This document shows, in pieces, positions 14,308 through 22,211 of a stretch of 23,044 nt of DNA; position 1 is the stretch's first letter, and each line of letters opens with the position of its first letter. Under the pieces are notes generated by a model. It was not told the origin of the DNA. It did no database searches and worked only from the letters and a program-made list of their open reading frames with translations. The DNA comes from a virus. A program made the position numbers and the translations under genes. Location: positions 1 through 23,044 of IMG/VR virus record IMGVR_UViG_3300032241_002499; one strand, 5' to 3'.

Positions 14308-14724
14308 TCAATTAAGTTTATCTTTATTACTCTTACTAGTAAATGTAATTACTTTCTTATCATCATCCATATATTCTTTCTCTTTCTTTTCAATCTTTAA
14401 CGGAAGATTGTCGTCTATTAAATCGAATACCATTCCTTTATAATAGTCCGAAATATCCTGCTCAATCTCCGCAATAAAAATTACATCTTTCTTATTCAAC
14501 CTACATTCATTTCCTTTTGCTATGCCTTGTGGCATCCAAGTGTGCATATAGATAGTCTGCTTACCGACATCTAGATCGGCATCAACAATGACGCGCATCG
14601 GATTAGTCAATATCATGCTGATTTTGCCGTCGTCTTTAATTTCAGAGATGATGTCGTCTCCGTTTGCCAGTCTCATAAATCTAATTGTTGATTCTAAAAC
14701 AACAGTGTTTTTATTCTTGGGCAT
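14308..14724 (-). CDS. Sm-like small beta-rich protein between uvsW and gp55
   Basis: A 138-residue protein. Residues about 12-85 have the strand pattern of an Sm/Hfq-like barrel: IRFMRLANGDDIISEI, then NPMRVIVD, TIYMHTWMPQ and DVIFIAEIEQD. The C-terminal 50 residues are charged and probably disordered. Similar proteins occupy this place in marine T4-like phages and are usually listed as hypothetical or Sm-like. RNA or protein binding would fit the fold but is not shown. The start overlaps the uvsW stop by 14 bases, with AAGG upstream inside uvsW. Confidence 0.6.
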   Translation of the reverse strand: MPKNKNTVVLESTIRFMRLANGDDIISEIKDDGKISMILTNPMRVIVDADLDVGKQTIYMHTWMPQGIAKGNECRLNKKDVIFIAEIEQDISDYYKGMVFDLIDDNLPLKIEKKEKEYMDDDKKVITFTSKSNKDKLN

Positions 14725-16219
14725 CTTTTAATTCTACCTTATATGTTGAAATTTTAAATTTCTCGGCATGGTATATTTTCACTCGTTCAGCATAATGGTT
14801 CATAGTATAATTTACATGATTACCAGTTCTTAAGTCGTCAGATATATCATAAAGAGTTGCCTTTTCCTTTCCTTCTCCGAGCCTCAATCCACGTCCTATG
14901 GATTGTAGATTACGAATTTTAGATTTACTTGGTGAAGCGAATATAATATTATGTAGGCGTCGAATATTAACGCCTGTTGAGAACACACCATATGAAGCGA
15001 CGATAATTGCATCGTTTTGTTCTTCGGTGATATGCCTCACAGCTTCGCGATCTTCTGCTTCTGTTTCACCAGAGACATAAAAAATCTTTCTGTTTGGTTG
15101 ATCTTTAGTTTTTTCTAGTATATTATTATACAGTATTTTACCGTGTTTGTCAACATATTGGAATAAAATCAACGAATTACCTTTGAGATCCATAGCAAGA
15201 TTAGTGATGAATTTATTTCTTGCAACATTAGTCACAATAAAATCCATCTCTTCATGAAACTCCATCTCTTTGACTAACTTACAGAGATGTTCTGGATATT
15301 TTAATACAATACACTTGATTTCTAGGTCTGACAATTGACCTTTGTCCATCAGTTCTTTTGTTGTCACTATTTTTGATGTTGGTCCAAAATGTCCCTCTAA
15401 AACTAATTTATGAACTTCTGTATTGTCAATTGTTCCAGTTGTGCCGATACGATATTTGGCATTAACCATTTTGGTCATAATATTTGAGAGAGATTTAGCT
15501 TTGAATCCGTGAGCTTCGTCTCCGATCACAAAATCAAATTGTTGGAAGAATTTCTTAGGAAAGTCATGAATACTTTGCCATGTAGAAATCGTCATTGGTT
15601 TAGTAACGAATTTTTCTTTTCCTTGATATATCTTTTGAACTTCATTATCTACATCCCAACCATTAGCAGATGAATAATCTTTGAAGTCTCCATACATCTG
15701 TTCAACAAGAGATATAGTTGGAACAATCAATAAACCTTTTTTGCAATCATTATTTAATAACAAGCGTGTGATCAAATATATGATCAGAGATTTACCAGAG
15801 GCTGTTGGAGAAAGAAGTAACAGCTTGCGATATTTAATTGCTTTAACAAAACCAGTATATTGATAATCTCTCGGCTCAATTGGTTGACCGCGAGAATGTA
15901 GATCTATATTTTCAACAAACTGTTGAGCTTCTTCTAATGTAAATTGATTGAAATCTTGAACTGAGGGATCAATGGTAACTTTAATTTCTCTTTCTTTGCA
16001 GAATTCTTTAAGATAGCGTATTAATCCACCATACAAATAACATGTCTTTTTATTGAAGAGATAAATTTTTCCATTCCATACTCTTTTTTTATAGAGAGGA
16101 TGAAATTGATAGTTGGGAGCAAAGAATGAAAAGTAGTCTGTTAGTTCTGCTTTTAGACTTTCATCGCAAGTTAGCTGAACATATACCTCATTGATTTTAG
16201 TTACTATGATTTCACTCAT
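14711..16219 (-). CDS. uvsW: UvsW-type superfamily 2 DNA helicase
   Basis: Unwinds branched DNA and R-loops and moves Holliday junctions. In T4 it switches replication from origin-dependent to recombination-dependent. Motifs: EPRDYQ (115-120), Walker A SPTASGKS (137-144), DEAH (234-237) within FVIGDEAHGF, GTTGT (259-263), and motif VI QSIGRGLRLG near 440. The N-terminal 100 residues match the UvsW DNA-binding domain in size. The 502 residues match T4 UvsW (about 503). Its ATG directly follows the uvsY stop codon. Confidence 0.95.
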   Translation of the reverse strand: MSEIIVTKINEVYVQLTCDESLKAELTDYFSFFAPNYQFHPLYKKRVWNGKIYLFNKKTCYLYGGLIRYLKEFCKEREIKVTIDPSVQDFNQFTLEEAQQFVENIDLHSRGQPIEPRDYQYTGFVKAIKYRKLLLLSPTASGKSLIIYLITRLLLNNDCKKGLLIVPTISLVEQMYGDFKDYSSANGWDVDNEVQKIYQGKEKFVTKPMTISTWQSIHDFPKKFFQQFDFVIGDEAHGFKAKSLSNIMTKMVNAKYRIGTTGTIDNTEVHKLVLEGHFGPTSKIVTTKELMDKGQLSDLEIKCIVLKYPEHLCKLVKEMEFHEEMDFIVTNVARNKFITNLAMDLKGNSLILFQYVDKHGKILYNNILEKTKDQPNRKIFYVSGETEAEDREAVRHITEEQNDAIIVASYGVFSTGVNIRRLHNIIFASPSKSKIRNLQSIGRGLRLGEGKEKATLYDISDDLRTGNHVNYTMNHYAERVKIYHAEKFKISTYKVELKDAQE

Positions 16220-16663
16220 TTAGCCTTGTCCGTGTACGAACTTCTCAAAATCAATAAAAGCTCTGAGTTGATAAGTTCTTGCATTTAATTCTTTGATGAT
16301 CATACTCAATGCATCAACTGCCTGATCGTGTAGAGATTTTTTCGCATTAAGTTTTGCTAGATCTTCATCAGATTCTAGATATGTATTAATGTCTTGTTTG
16401 AGAACGAAACGAAAAGGTTCCCAGCCATACTTTTTTAATTCTGATTCATCAAGACGACCTTGATAATATTCCCACTTTAGTTTTTTCATTTTATTAAATT
16501 CAAATGCGCATTGTTTTGATGCTAGAGAATGTAATGTATATTCTTTAACATATTTTGAATGTAGTATTGGAATGCGAATTAATTCTCTGCTAGGATCTGT
16601 TTGATCAATAACAGAATCTTTTTCCCACATTTCTATAAGTTTGAAAATATCAGTTGGTTTCAT
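16220..16663 (-). CDS. uvsY: UvsY-like recombination mediator
   Basis: Loads the UvsX recombinase on gp32-coated single-stranded DNA. The 147-residue protein follows the T4 UvsY plan (137 residues). A short acidic N-terminus is followed by IDQTDPSRELIRIPILHSKYVK, then KKLKWEYYQGRLDE, where T4 has ALKARLDYYSGRGD. Next comes FVLKQDINTYLESDEDL, where T4 has TVLSADKDVLKVDTSL. A C-terminal helix, KELNARTYQLRAFIDFEKF, corresponds to T4 SRGFAIKHIQDMRAFEAG. Its position before uvsW also fits T4. The gene is preceded by a TATAAT element at the end of the gp19-like gene. Confidence 0.85.
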   Translation of the reverse strand: MKPTDIFKLIEMWEKDSVIDQTDPSRELIRIPILHSKYVKEYTLHSLASKQCAFEFNKMKKLKWEYYQGRLDESELKKYGWEPFRFVLKQDINTYLESDEDLAKLNAKKSLHDQAVDALSMIIKELNARTYQLRAFIDFEKFVHGQG

Positions 16664-16695
16664 AAATTAATCCACAACAAAAACAAATAATCTCT

Positions 16696-16701
16696 ATTAT
16701 A
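16696..16701 (-). promoter_or_regulatory. candidate -10 element for the uvsY-to-deformylase operon
   Basis: TATAAT on the minus strand overlaps the stop codon of the gp19-like gene, 33 bases upstream of the uvsY ATG. The ten bases TATAATAGAG are identical to those at the dioxygenase-operon promoter. A -35 element is weak (TTAGCT at 18 bases). A switch from late tail gene to early/middle recombination operon makes a promoter here likely. Confidence 0.4.
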
Positions 16702-17233
16702 CTCTTTCTATATTATAATAGCTAAATTTAAATGACGCTTCGCCGTATATGATCGTATCAGCATTATTTTCTGTGTCTAAGTTTATACCAGTTAAACTCA
16801 CGGGAAAACAATCAACAAATTTAATTTTAAAATTTTCATTGTTTTTATTTGTGTAAATGGAAAGAATGGCGTCGCTATATTGCGGAGCTTGATTTGGCAA
16901 GCCTGGAGGTAAACCTCGATTTTGATACTTCAATCCAATGTATTCTTCAAAATCATATGGGAAAGAGAGTCCGCGAATCCAATCGTGCACGCTTTGCCAT
17001 GATCTATAATCTTCATCTACAATAAATTTAATATCTAATGTATCATAGTGTAGTCTATCTCCTGGTGTGTATAATTCAACAAATACTGTTGGTTGTGGAA
17101 CAGCATCAATATTAATTCCAGGAATATTTGCAGCCTGACAGAAAAATGTCATATATGGCAAGCGATCAAAGTGTAGTTGAAACTTTGTACTTTGAGCTGG
17201 ATTTTGATTTATGGGCGTCAGTGAACTTGCCAT
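16697..17233 (-). CDS. 19: tail tube protein (T4 gp19-like)
   Basis: A structural subunit of the inner tail tube. The 178-residue protein has the gp19 pattern: STKFQLHFDRLPYMTFFCQA near the N-terminus, then IPGINIDAVPQPTVF. A GDRLHYDTLDIKFIVDEDY segment corresponds to T4 GDRTFDDWTVTVMNDEAH. The C-terminal strand FKFSYYNIE corresponds to T4 FEVTLALDYWE. T4 gp19 is 163 residues. In T4, gene 19 lies before gene 20, not after gene 23, so this may be a second, divergent tube-like protein or a rearranged gp19. A TATAAATA-like site lies 26 bases upstream and a gp23 terminator just before that. Confidence 0.82.
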   Translation of the reverse strand: MASSLTPINQNPAQSTKFQLHFDRLPYMTFFCQAANIPGINIDAVPQPTVFVELYTPGDRLHYDTLDIKFIVDEDYRSWQSVHDWIRGLSFPYDFEEYIGLKYQNRGLPPGLPNQAPQYSDAILSIYTNKNNENFKIKFVDCFPVSLTGINLDTENNADTIIYGEASFKFSYYNIERV

Positions 17234-17258
17234 TTAATTTCCTCATCCTTATCATAAT

Positions 17259-17266
17259 TATTTAGT
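17259..17266 (-). promoter_or_regulatory. variant late promoter for the gp19-like gene
   Basis: The minus strand reads ACTAAATA, six of eight bases of the T4 late element TATAAATA. It lies 26 bases upstream of the ATG, nearly the same distance as the perfect element before gp22 (25 bases), and directly after the gp23 terminator. A promoter is expected here because the terminator separates the units. Confidence 0.4.
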
Positions 17267-17268
17267 TC

Positions 17269-17298
17269 AAAAAAAAGGGGAGCTTTTTAGGGCTCCCC
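17269..17298 (-). terminator. Rho-independent terminator after gp23
   Basis: A 7-bp GC-rich stem (17277-17283 with 17292-17298) has an 8-base loop. On the minus strand a run of eight T (17276-17269) follows it. It lies about 50 bp after the gp23 stop codon, as expected for a very highly expressed capsid gene. Confidence 0.9.
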
Positions 17299-17346
17299 AG
17301 TTTTCTTCAGTTTTTGTTATTATTATTAACTGAATTTTACTCAATA

Positions 17347-18729
17347 TTACTTCAAGTTGGCAACGATAAACTTGCGATAATAGACGTTGCTATTATTAAC
17401 AAGAGCACCGAGACCTTGAACTGCGCCCTGAGCATATGGGTTTGCAACTAGACCATAACGTGTCTTGAAGCCAATCTTTGGCTGGAAGGTGTTAGGATCA
17501 ATTGCACGTACCATCTGGAGTGGGACGTATGGGCAATAGAAGAGTCCAGCGTCATAAGCAACTGTTCCCTTATAGCCTGTTACAACATAGTCTGCGCCAG
17601 CAACTGAGTATGGGTCAACATATACTTTTACACGTCCGAAGAGTGTACCAGCAAATGTATTGCCTGTATCATCAACTGTTAAGTTGGTGTTGTTGGTGAG
17701 AGCTGATTGATAGTCTAGAAGACCTGACATTGCGAGGGCTGATGCGACGTCTGTCGAACATACGATCATATTGCCCTTGCCACGACGGGTATCTTTGGCG
17801 ATTTTATTAGCTTCGCGCTCAATCTGGAAGATAAGACCCTTATAGGCTTCAACCTGCCATCTGCCGCTGTTGTCACCTGAACCGTTTGGTGCGAGGTTGT
17901 AAACGCCAGGAACAGATGTGAAAGAAGCACCAGGAACTGATGTTGCGTAAATTGTACGAACAACTTCGCGATTGATTTCAGCAAGAATTTCTGTTGAAAG
18001 AATATTTGCTAACTCAGTTTCTGCGTCTAGACCATGAACAGCCTTGAGGTCCTGTGCAAGTTCTAGGGTGTAGGCTGCTGCTAATGCACGTGTATTTGCA
18101 GTAACAGTTACTTTTTCAATCGAGAAACCCATCTGGTTCATCGTTGAAGAAGTGTCAAGACCTTCACCTACGTTTGTTGGCCAACCATAACCAGTGTTTG
18201 CAAGACCAAATACTGAAGCATTGCTTGTACCTGGATTGACATTTGCATCTGGATTATTGCCTGATGTAAATAGCGTATTCTTGCCATTACCAGAAAATGC
18301 AGTATTAGCTTCTTGGTAGAGAGCTTCTGGCGTGGTTGCTGTAAGGGCTGAAGTTGTGCTATTTGCATAAATTGAGCGCATTGCAAAGATAAGTCCTGTT
18401 GGACCTGTCATTGGCTGAACGCCGCAAATGTCATATGCCATTAGGTTTGGAAGTGAACGGCGAACCAAGCTGATGAGGATTGGGTCAAAACCAGCAACTG
18501 GACCACCAGCAGCTGCGCCTGTACCATAACCCTGATAGCCAGCAAAGTTAGCAGGTGTACCGCCAACTCCTGACTCGCTAAGAATGCCAGCTTCTTCACG
18601 AAGAGCCTTTTCTTGGTTCTCGAGAACGACAGCTGTTACTGCTCTGCGGTATGGATCTGAGATCTTACCGAGATCTGGGTGATCCAATACTGGAGCCCAT
18701 TTGTTTTGGATTGTTTCTGAAAGATACAT
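17347..18729 (-). CDS. 23: major capsid protein precursor (T4 gp23-like)
   Basis: The main shell protein of the head. The 460 residues (T4 has 521) begin with MYLSETIQNKWAPVLDHPDL and contain DPILISLVRRSLPNLMAYDI, GVQPMTGPTGLIFAMRS, and later GFSIEKVTVTANTRALAA and AYTLELAQDLKAVHGLDAE, all hallmark segments of T4-type gp23. A likely maturation site for the gp21 protease lies after E52 in ILSESG (LxE rule); T4 gp23 is cut after residue 65. AAGGAAA precedes the ATG. No late promoter is seen in the 39-bp gap, so it is probably read from the gp22 promoter. Confidence 0.97.
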   Translation of the reverse strand: MYLSETIQNKWAPVLDHPDLGKISDPYRRAVTAVVLENQEKALREEAGILSESGVGGTPANFAGYQGYGTGAAAGGPVAGFDPILISLVRRSLPNLMAYDICGVQPMTGPTGLIFAMRSIYANSTTSALTATTPEALYQEANTAFSGNGKNTLFTSGNNPDANVNPGTSNASVFGLANTGYGWPTNVGEGLDTSSTMNQMGFSIEKVTVTANTRALAAAYTLELAQDLKAVHGLDAETELANILSTEILAEINREVVRTIYATSVPGASFTSVPGVYNLAPNGSGDNSGRWQVEAYKGLIFQIEREANKIAKDTRRGKGNMIVCSTDVASALAMSGLLDYQSALTNNTNLTVDDTGNTFAGTLFGRVKVYVDPYSVAGADYVVTGYKGTVAYDAGLFYCPYVPLQMVRAIDPNTFQPKIGFKTRYGLVANPYAQGAVQGLGALVNNSNVYYRKFIVANLK

Positions 18730-18768
18730 TTTATTTCCTTTAAGTTGTTAAGATAGAGTTTTCACAGA

Positions 18769-20115
18769 TTAGTTTGGGTTTGTGCGTGAAATTGCGCGCA
18801 CATAATGTTCCATAACAGGTGATACCTCTTGTGGAACCACAGGCTCTGAAGCTTGCTCAGATAACTGAACTTGTTTCGTCGACTGCTTCACCTTTGATGG
18901 TTCTGCTGAGACATAATTCTCGCGAATTATTTCTAGCTTCTTTGCATATTCACCCTCTGTGGTGAACTCTACACCCTCTGCGAGTGTTTTTACCTTTTCA
19001 GCTTGTGTGGCGGTGAGTCCCTCACAAACTGATGTAATTATTTCTGATTTTGTTGCTTCGACAATAGCTTGTGAAAGTTCGATGTTGTTATTAAGAGCTT
19101 CGTTAAGCTTTGCTTCTAACGCTTCGTTCTCTTCAGCCATTGCTTCAAGAATATCAATCTTCTCATCTGGAACATCAATATAATGTTCTGCGAAAAGATT
19201 CTTTAAGCCAGTCATAAAGTCTTCTACGATCTCTGCCTTTAAGCCAGATTCGATAGCGACCTGATTCTCATTGACCCACTCTTCAACCATATAGTTGAGG
19301 TATGCGTCAACCTGCTCTTCGAGCTCATTCTTGATTTCTTCAATTGACTCTTCAGCAGCAGCAAGAATCTCAGCTTCCATTTCTTCTACAACGGTAATAG
19401 CGCGAGCAATTACAGCTGATTCAAAAATGGTTGCAGCCTTGTTCTTAAACTCTTCTGAAAGCTCTTCGCCATTAAAGAGGGCATCCATATCTTCTTTCAT
19501 GCCGCCCATCTTGTGCATCTTTTCTTTCATCATTGCCCATTTGGCTTTCTTGGCTTCTTCAAGCTCTTCTTCTGAAAGTTCTGCCGATTCTTCAAAATCT
19601 TGATCTTCTTCCAACGGTCCAGAATCATGATCAATTTTAGCTCCATTTGGAACTAACTTTGAGGGTTTAAATCCTAAGTGAGGCTTAGAAGGAGCAAATC
19701 CTACTGCAGCATTATGAGTGCCGATAACTCCATGGACTGGATGAACTACGTTATATGTTGGCGGCACGCCTTCTTCCATTGTTGGATGAGCATAGCCATG
19801 TCCTGCTGTATCGACGCCAGGACCATTTAGGTGCTCTGGATCGACCATTGCATGACCTTCGTGGTCTTCTGGATGACCCTTTAATTTCTTCATGCCTTCT
19901 TTTGTATCAGAAGCTGGTTTTGTTCCTGGCTCTTCTGCTTTACCCATATGAGAAGCAGCTGCTGTTCCAACATCTGTTCCCTCTGGATTTTCCCATGTTG
20001 CGCCGCCAAGATCAACGACCTTATGTGGCATTGTATGCATTGATTCTGCTGGGGCTGTAGCACGTGTCTTGTTTAGAACTTCAGCGGCAGCTTCTGCTAG
20101 TGTACGGACTGTCAT
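18769..20115 (-). CDS. 22: prohead core scaffold protein (T4 gp22-like)
   Basis: The internal scaffold on which the gp23 shell assembles, later cut to peptides by gp21. The C-terminal 280 residues are strongly acidic, helical and coiled coil, with repeated SEE/ELEE segments. Motifs such as AEHYIDVPDEKIDILEAM and an MEHYVRAISR C-terminus are typical of gp22 in marine T4-like phages. Several possible gp21 sites of the LxE form occur (for example LSEE, LSEQ). At 448 residues it is much longer than T4 gp22 (269). The extra part is an N-terminal His/Gly/Pro-rich region (about 25-165) of low complexity. Its place before gp23 supports the call. Confidence 0.88.
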   Translation of the reverse strand: MTVRTLAEAAAEVLNKTRATAPAESMHTMPHKVVDLGGATWENPEGTDVGTAAASHMGKAEEPGTKPASDTKEGMKKLKGHPEDHEGHAMVDPEHLNGPGVDTAGHGYAHPTMEEGVPPTYNVVHPVHGVIGTHNAAVGFAPSKPHLGFKPSKLVPNGAKIDHDSGPLEEDQDFEESAELSEEELEEAKKAKWAMMKEKMHKMGGMKEDMDALFNGEELSEEFKNKAATIFESAVIARAITVVEEMEAEILAAAEESIEEIKNELEEQVDAYLNYMVEEWVNENQVAIESGLKAEIVEDFMTGLKNLFAEHYIDVPDEKIDILEAMAEENEALEAKLNEALNNNIELSQAIVEATKSEIITSVCEGLTATQAEKVKTLAEGVEFTTEGEYAKKLEIIRENYVSAEPSKVKQSTKQVQLSEQASEPVVPQEVSPVMEHYVRAISRTNPN

Positions 20116-20138
20116 TAGTAAACTCCTATTTCGATATT

Positions 20139-20816
20139 TTATTTATAAAAATTAAATTTTTGGGCTACCGCTGTGGTAGATTTGGTACAATTATCAAAGT
20201 GATATCTCTTTATTAAAGATTTACCACCTATTTTTCCGCAATGAGGACATTCAATCCTCTCTTGTGGTTTTTGAAACTTTTTTAAAATTTCAGGATTTTT
20301 CATAGGGTTATTGTTCTTAAACCTTAGTTTGGCAGCTTCAATAACCTTTATTCTAACATTAGATTTTAGGAAATTATGAGATCCTTCATCCAATTGTTGA
20401 TTTGATTTTTGCTTTCTTTTTTCTCTAACTGAATCTTTTTTAGATGGATTATTTATTGATGCATATCTTTTTCCATCTTCTGTTTTCATCCAATTCCAAT
20501 TATTTCTTCTTTGTTTTTCTTTATCAGAATGAGCAGGATTTAAATTTCCTGTCGCAAATCCAACAGAAGAGTTATTGAAGTTCATATTTAATTCATTATT
20601 ATAATGTTCTGTTATTAAAGTTTTCTCAGCCTCACATAATGATTTAAAATCGTCATAGTATGAAAGAATTTCCTTAATCAAATTCTTTTTATCATTTAAT
20701 GATCTTATCCATTTGCCAGAACCAATATAGCTATCATTAATATTTTCTGTGCTATGCCTTCCGACATAATATCTGCCGCTCTGAGGATCTGTTATTTTAT
20801 AAGTATAATGTAACAT
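20139..20816 (-). CDS. GIY-YIG homing endonuclease with zinc finger
   Basis: A mobile free-standing endonuclease that cuts genomes lacking it and spreads by repair. The N-terminus MLHYTYKITDPQSGRYYVGRH is the GIY-YIG core, followed by the usual DSYIGSGKWI segment. The middle is basic and rich in Asn/Lys, as in T4 Seg-type enzymes. The C-terminus has CPHCGKIGGKSLIKRYHFDN, a CxxC...HxxxC zinc finger of the kind used for DNA recognition. I place the start at 20816, because an upstream in-frame ATG at 20846 lies inside gp21 and adds residues before the GIY-YIG core. It is wedged between gp21 and gp22, which are adjacent in T4. Confidence 0.88.
   Translation of the reverse strand: MLHYTYKITDPQSGRYYVGRHSTENINDSYIGSGKWIRSLNDKKNLIKEILSYYDDFKSLCEAEKTLITEHYNNELNMNFNNSSVGFATGNLNPAHSDKEKQRRNNWNWMKTEDGKRYASINNPSKKDSVREKRKQKSNQQLDEGSHNFLKSNVRIKVIEAAKLRFKNNNPMKNPEILKKFQKPQERIECPHCGKIGGKSLIKRYHFDNCTKSTTAVAQKFNFYK
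20140..20147 (-). promoter_or_regulatory. T4-type late promoter before gp22
   Basis: A perfect TATAAATA on the minus strand lies 25 bases upstream of the gp22 ATG, with TAGGAG as ribosome binding site between. It falls within the final codons of the homing endonuclease (its Tyr-Lys-stop is TAT AAA TAA). The late sigma factor gp55 that reads such elements is encoded at 13681-14247. Confidence 0.75.
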
Positions 20817-20820
20817 TAAT

Positions 20821-21465
20821 TTATAATTTTGAGATAAAGTTCTCAAATTGACGTATCTGAATCTCTTCCAACTGTCTGCGTTTTGCGTTGATAATAGCCT
20901 TTTTCATTTCATCTATTTCAACTTCTTTGACTAAACCATTATCCCAAACCCACTCTTTACCTTCCATAATACCTTGAACGAATGCTCCTGGTGCGCTCGG
21001 GTCTGCGACGATGTCGGCTGCTGTAGCAAGATAATAATCGGGCTGAACATAGTTTACGCCATCTATGCTCTTTAATGAGCCCATGCCTCGTGAAGAAACA
21101 CCAAGTTGAGCGCCACCTTTAATAAGGTTCTCGGCAATCTTTCCCATTGGTGTTCCTAAAATTTTTGCTTTACCAATCCAGCAGTCACCATCTTGTTTAA
21201 GATCTACAATCATGTGACTGACGCGATCTAGATTAATTGTTGGAGTTTCTGGATGTCCCAATTCGCCGAATGCTCTTTTCTTTTCAACGAATTCTTTTAT
21301 ATAACGATCAACTTCTTTCTTTAATACATCAGTAGGATATATTCTACCATTCTTATTCTTTTTTTCGGCGACCAAAAATGGTCCTGAAATATGAAGAGAT
21401 TTCTCCCCATCTTTTTCTTCAGTCAAATATTTAACTTCTTCGATTGTTTCTCTAATTAATTTCAT
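20821..21465 (-). CDS. 21: prohead protease (T4 gp21-like)
   Basis: A serine protease that matures the prohead by cutting gp22, gp23 and other core proteins at LxE/IxE sites. The catalytic histidine is in GELGHPET (H71) and the serine in LGVSSRGMGS (S124/S125), as in the herpes-type/T4 prohead protease family. The segments FLVAEKKNKNGRIYP and VSHMIVDL are also conserved. The 214 residues match T4 gp21 (212). AGGA lies upstream of the ATG, and the start overlaps the stop of the small basic gene as TAATG. Confidence 0.96.
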   Translation of the reverse strand: MKLIRETIEEVKYLTEEKDGEKSLHISGPFLVAEKKNKNGRIYPTDVLKKEVDRYIKEFVEKKRAFGELGHPETPTINLDRVSHMIVDLKQDGDCWIGKAKILGTPMGKIAENLIKGGAQLGVSSRGMGSLKSIDGVNYVQPDYYLATAADIVADPSAPGAFVQGIMEGKEWVWDNGLVKEVEIDEMKKAIINAKRRQLEEIQIRQFENFISKL

Positions 21466-21755
21466 TAGTGATATCCTAGTGATCTTTTTTTTGCTAAATC
21501 TATTTTTCTTTTAAATAAAATCCAAGTCATATTGGCTTTTCTTTTTCTCTTTGCCTTAAGAGCTCCGAGTTCTCTTCGAACTCTTTCAGCATTAGTAATT
21601 CTAACTAGACTGCCTTTTCTATTTAATTTATAATTCTTTGCGTTCGAAACATACTTTCTTCTTTGCAACTTACCTTGTCTAACTCTGGCGTTGATAATTC
21701 TTAATCTTCCAACTGCTCCTATAGTTTCTGACAAGAATTCTCTAAATCCCAACAT
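21465..21755 (-). CDS. small basic protein, possible prohead core protein (gp68 position)
   Basis: A 96-residue, very basic protein with many Arg/Lys residues (RKYVSNAKNYKLNRKG, KAKRKRKANM). Its N-terminus MLGFREFLSET has the short amphipathic helix seen in internal head proteins of T4-like phages. In T4, genes 67 and 68, coding for prohead core proteins, lie directly before gene 21. This gene occupies the gene 68 place and overlaps the gp21 start. I do not recognise its sequence. No strong ribosome binding site is seen, but it starts 2 bp after the upstream stop, so translation is probably coupled. Confidence 0.6.
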   Translation of the reverse strand: MLGFREFLSETIGAVGRLRIINARVRQGKLQRRKYVSNAKNYKLNRKGSLVRITNAERVRRELGALKAKRKRKANMTWILFKRKIDLAKKRSLGYH

Positions 21756-21757
21756 TT

Positions 21758-22201
21758 TTATGGATTATAAGATGAATCGTTATAATCAATATAAGCGTTA
21801 GCGAATCCACTTTCCTTATTCAAATGCACAATAATTGTATAGCTATCGTTAGCTTGTGTATTGTATACTTGAAGATTAATGTTGCCGCCCAATGGAGCAG
21901 TTGAATTATTAATGATATAAGCGTCAAAATGACCAGACTGAGATTTACCTAGATTAACTATATCAACTGGATCTGATCCACTATCCCAATATAATTTCAT
22001 GGAACCGTTCGCAAACCCAGTAGAATATTGAATCTTTTCTACAGAAACAATACAAGTCTGTGATGTGTTTGCGAAACTTAAACTGCTAGGAACAACAGCA
22101 GCAAAATAACGATCATTAGAAGATTCGAAACGCTCAGTAATTTTTATTATTGTCGTTTTGCCAGTATCTACTAAAGTTTGTTGAGTTAAATATGATGCCA
22201 T
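21758..22201 (-). CDS. beta-rich protein of unknown function in the head-gene cluster
   Basis: A 147-residue protein with no recognised family. It has alternating short strands rich in Ser, Thr, Asn and Tyr (CIVSVEKIQYSTGF, SMKLYWDSGSD, FDAYIINNSTAP, SYTIIVHLNKESGFANAYIDY) and almost no helix-forming segments. That is the look of a small jelly-roll or immunoglobulin-like structural protein. It lacks a signal peptide and membrane segments. AGGAA precedes the ATG. Its place among late head genes suggests a virion or prohead component, perhaps a shell decoration protein, but this is inference from context. Confidence 0.7.
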   Translation of the reverse strand: MASYLTQQTLVDTGKTTIIKITERFESSNDRYFAAVVPSSLSFANTSQTCIVSVEKIQYSTGFANGSMKLYWDSGSDPVDIVNLGKSQSGHFDAYIINNSTAPLGGNINLQVYNTQANDSYTIIVHLNKESGFANAYIDYNDSSYNP

Positions 22202-22211
22202 ATTGATATTC

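Noticed and set aside
20139-20846. Longer homing endonuclease starting at ATG 20846
   Set aside because: It would overlap the end of gp21 and add residues before the GIY-YIG core. ATG 20816 fits both the domain and the gene spacing.
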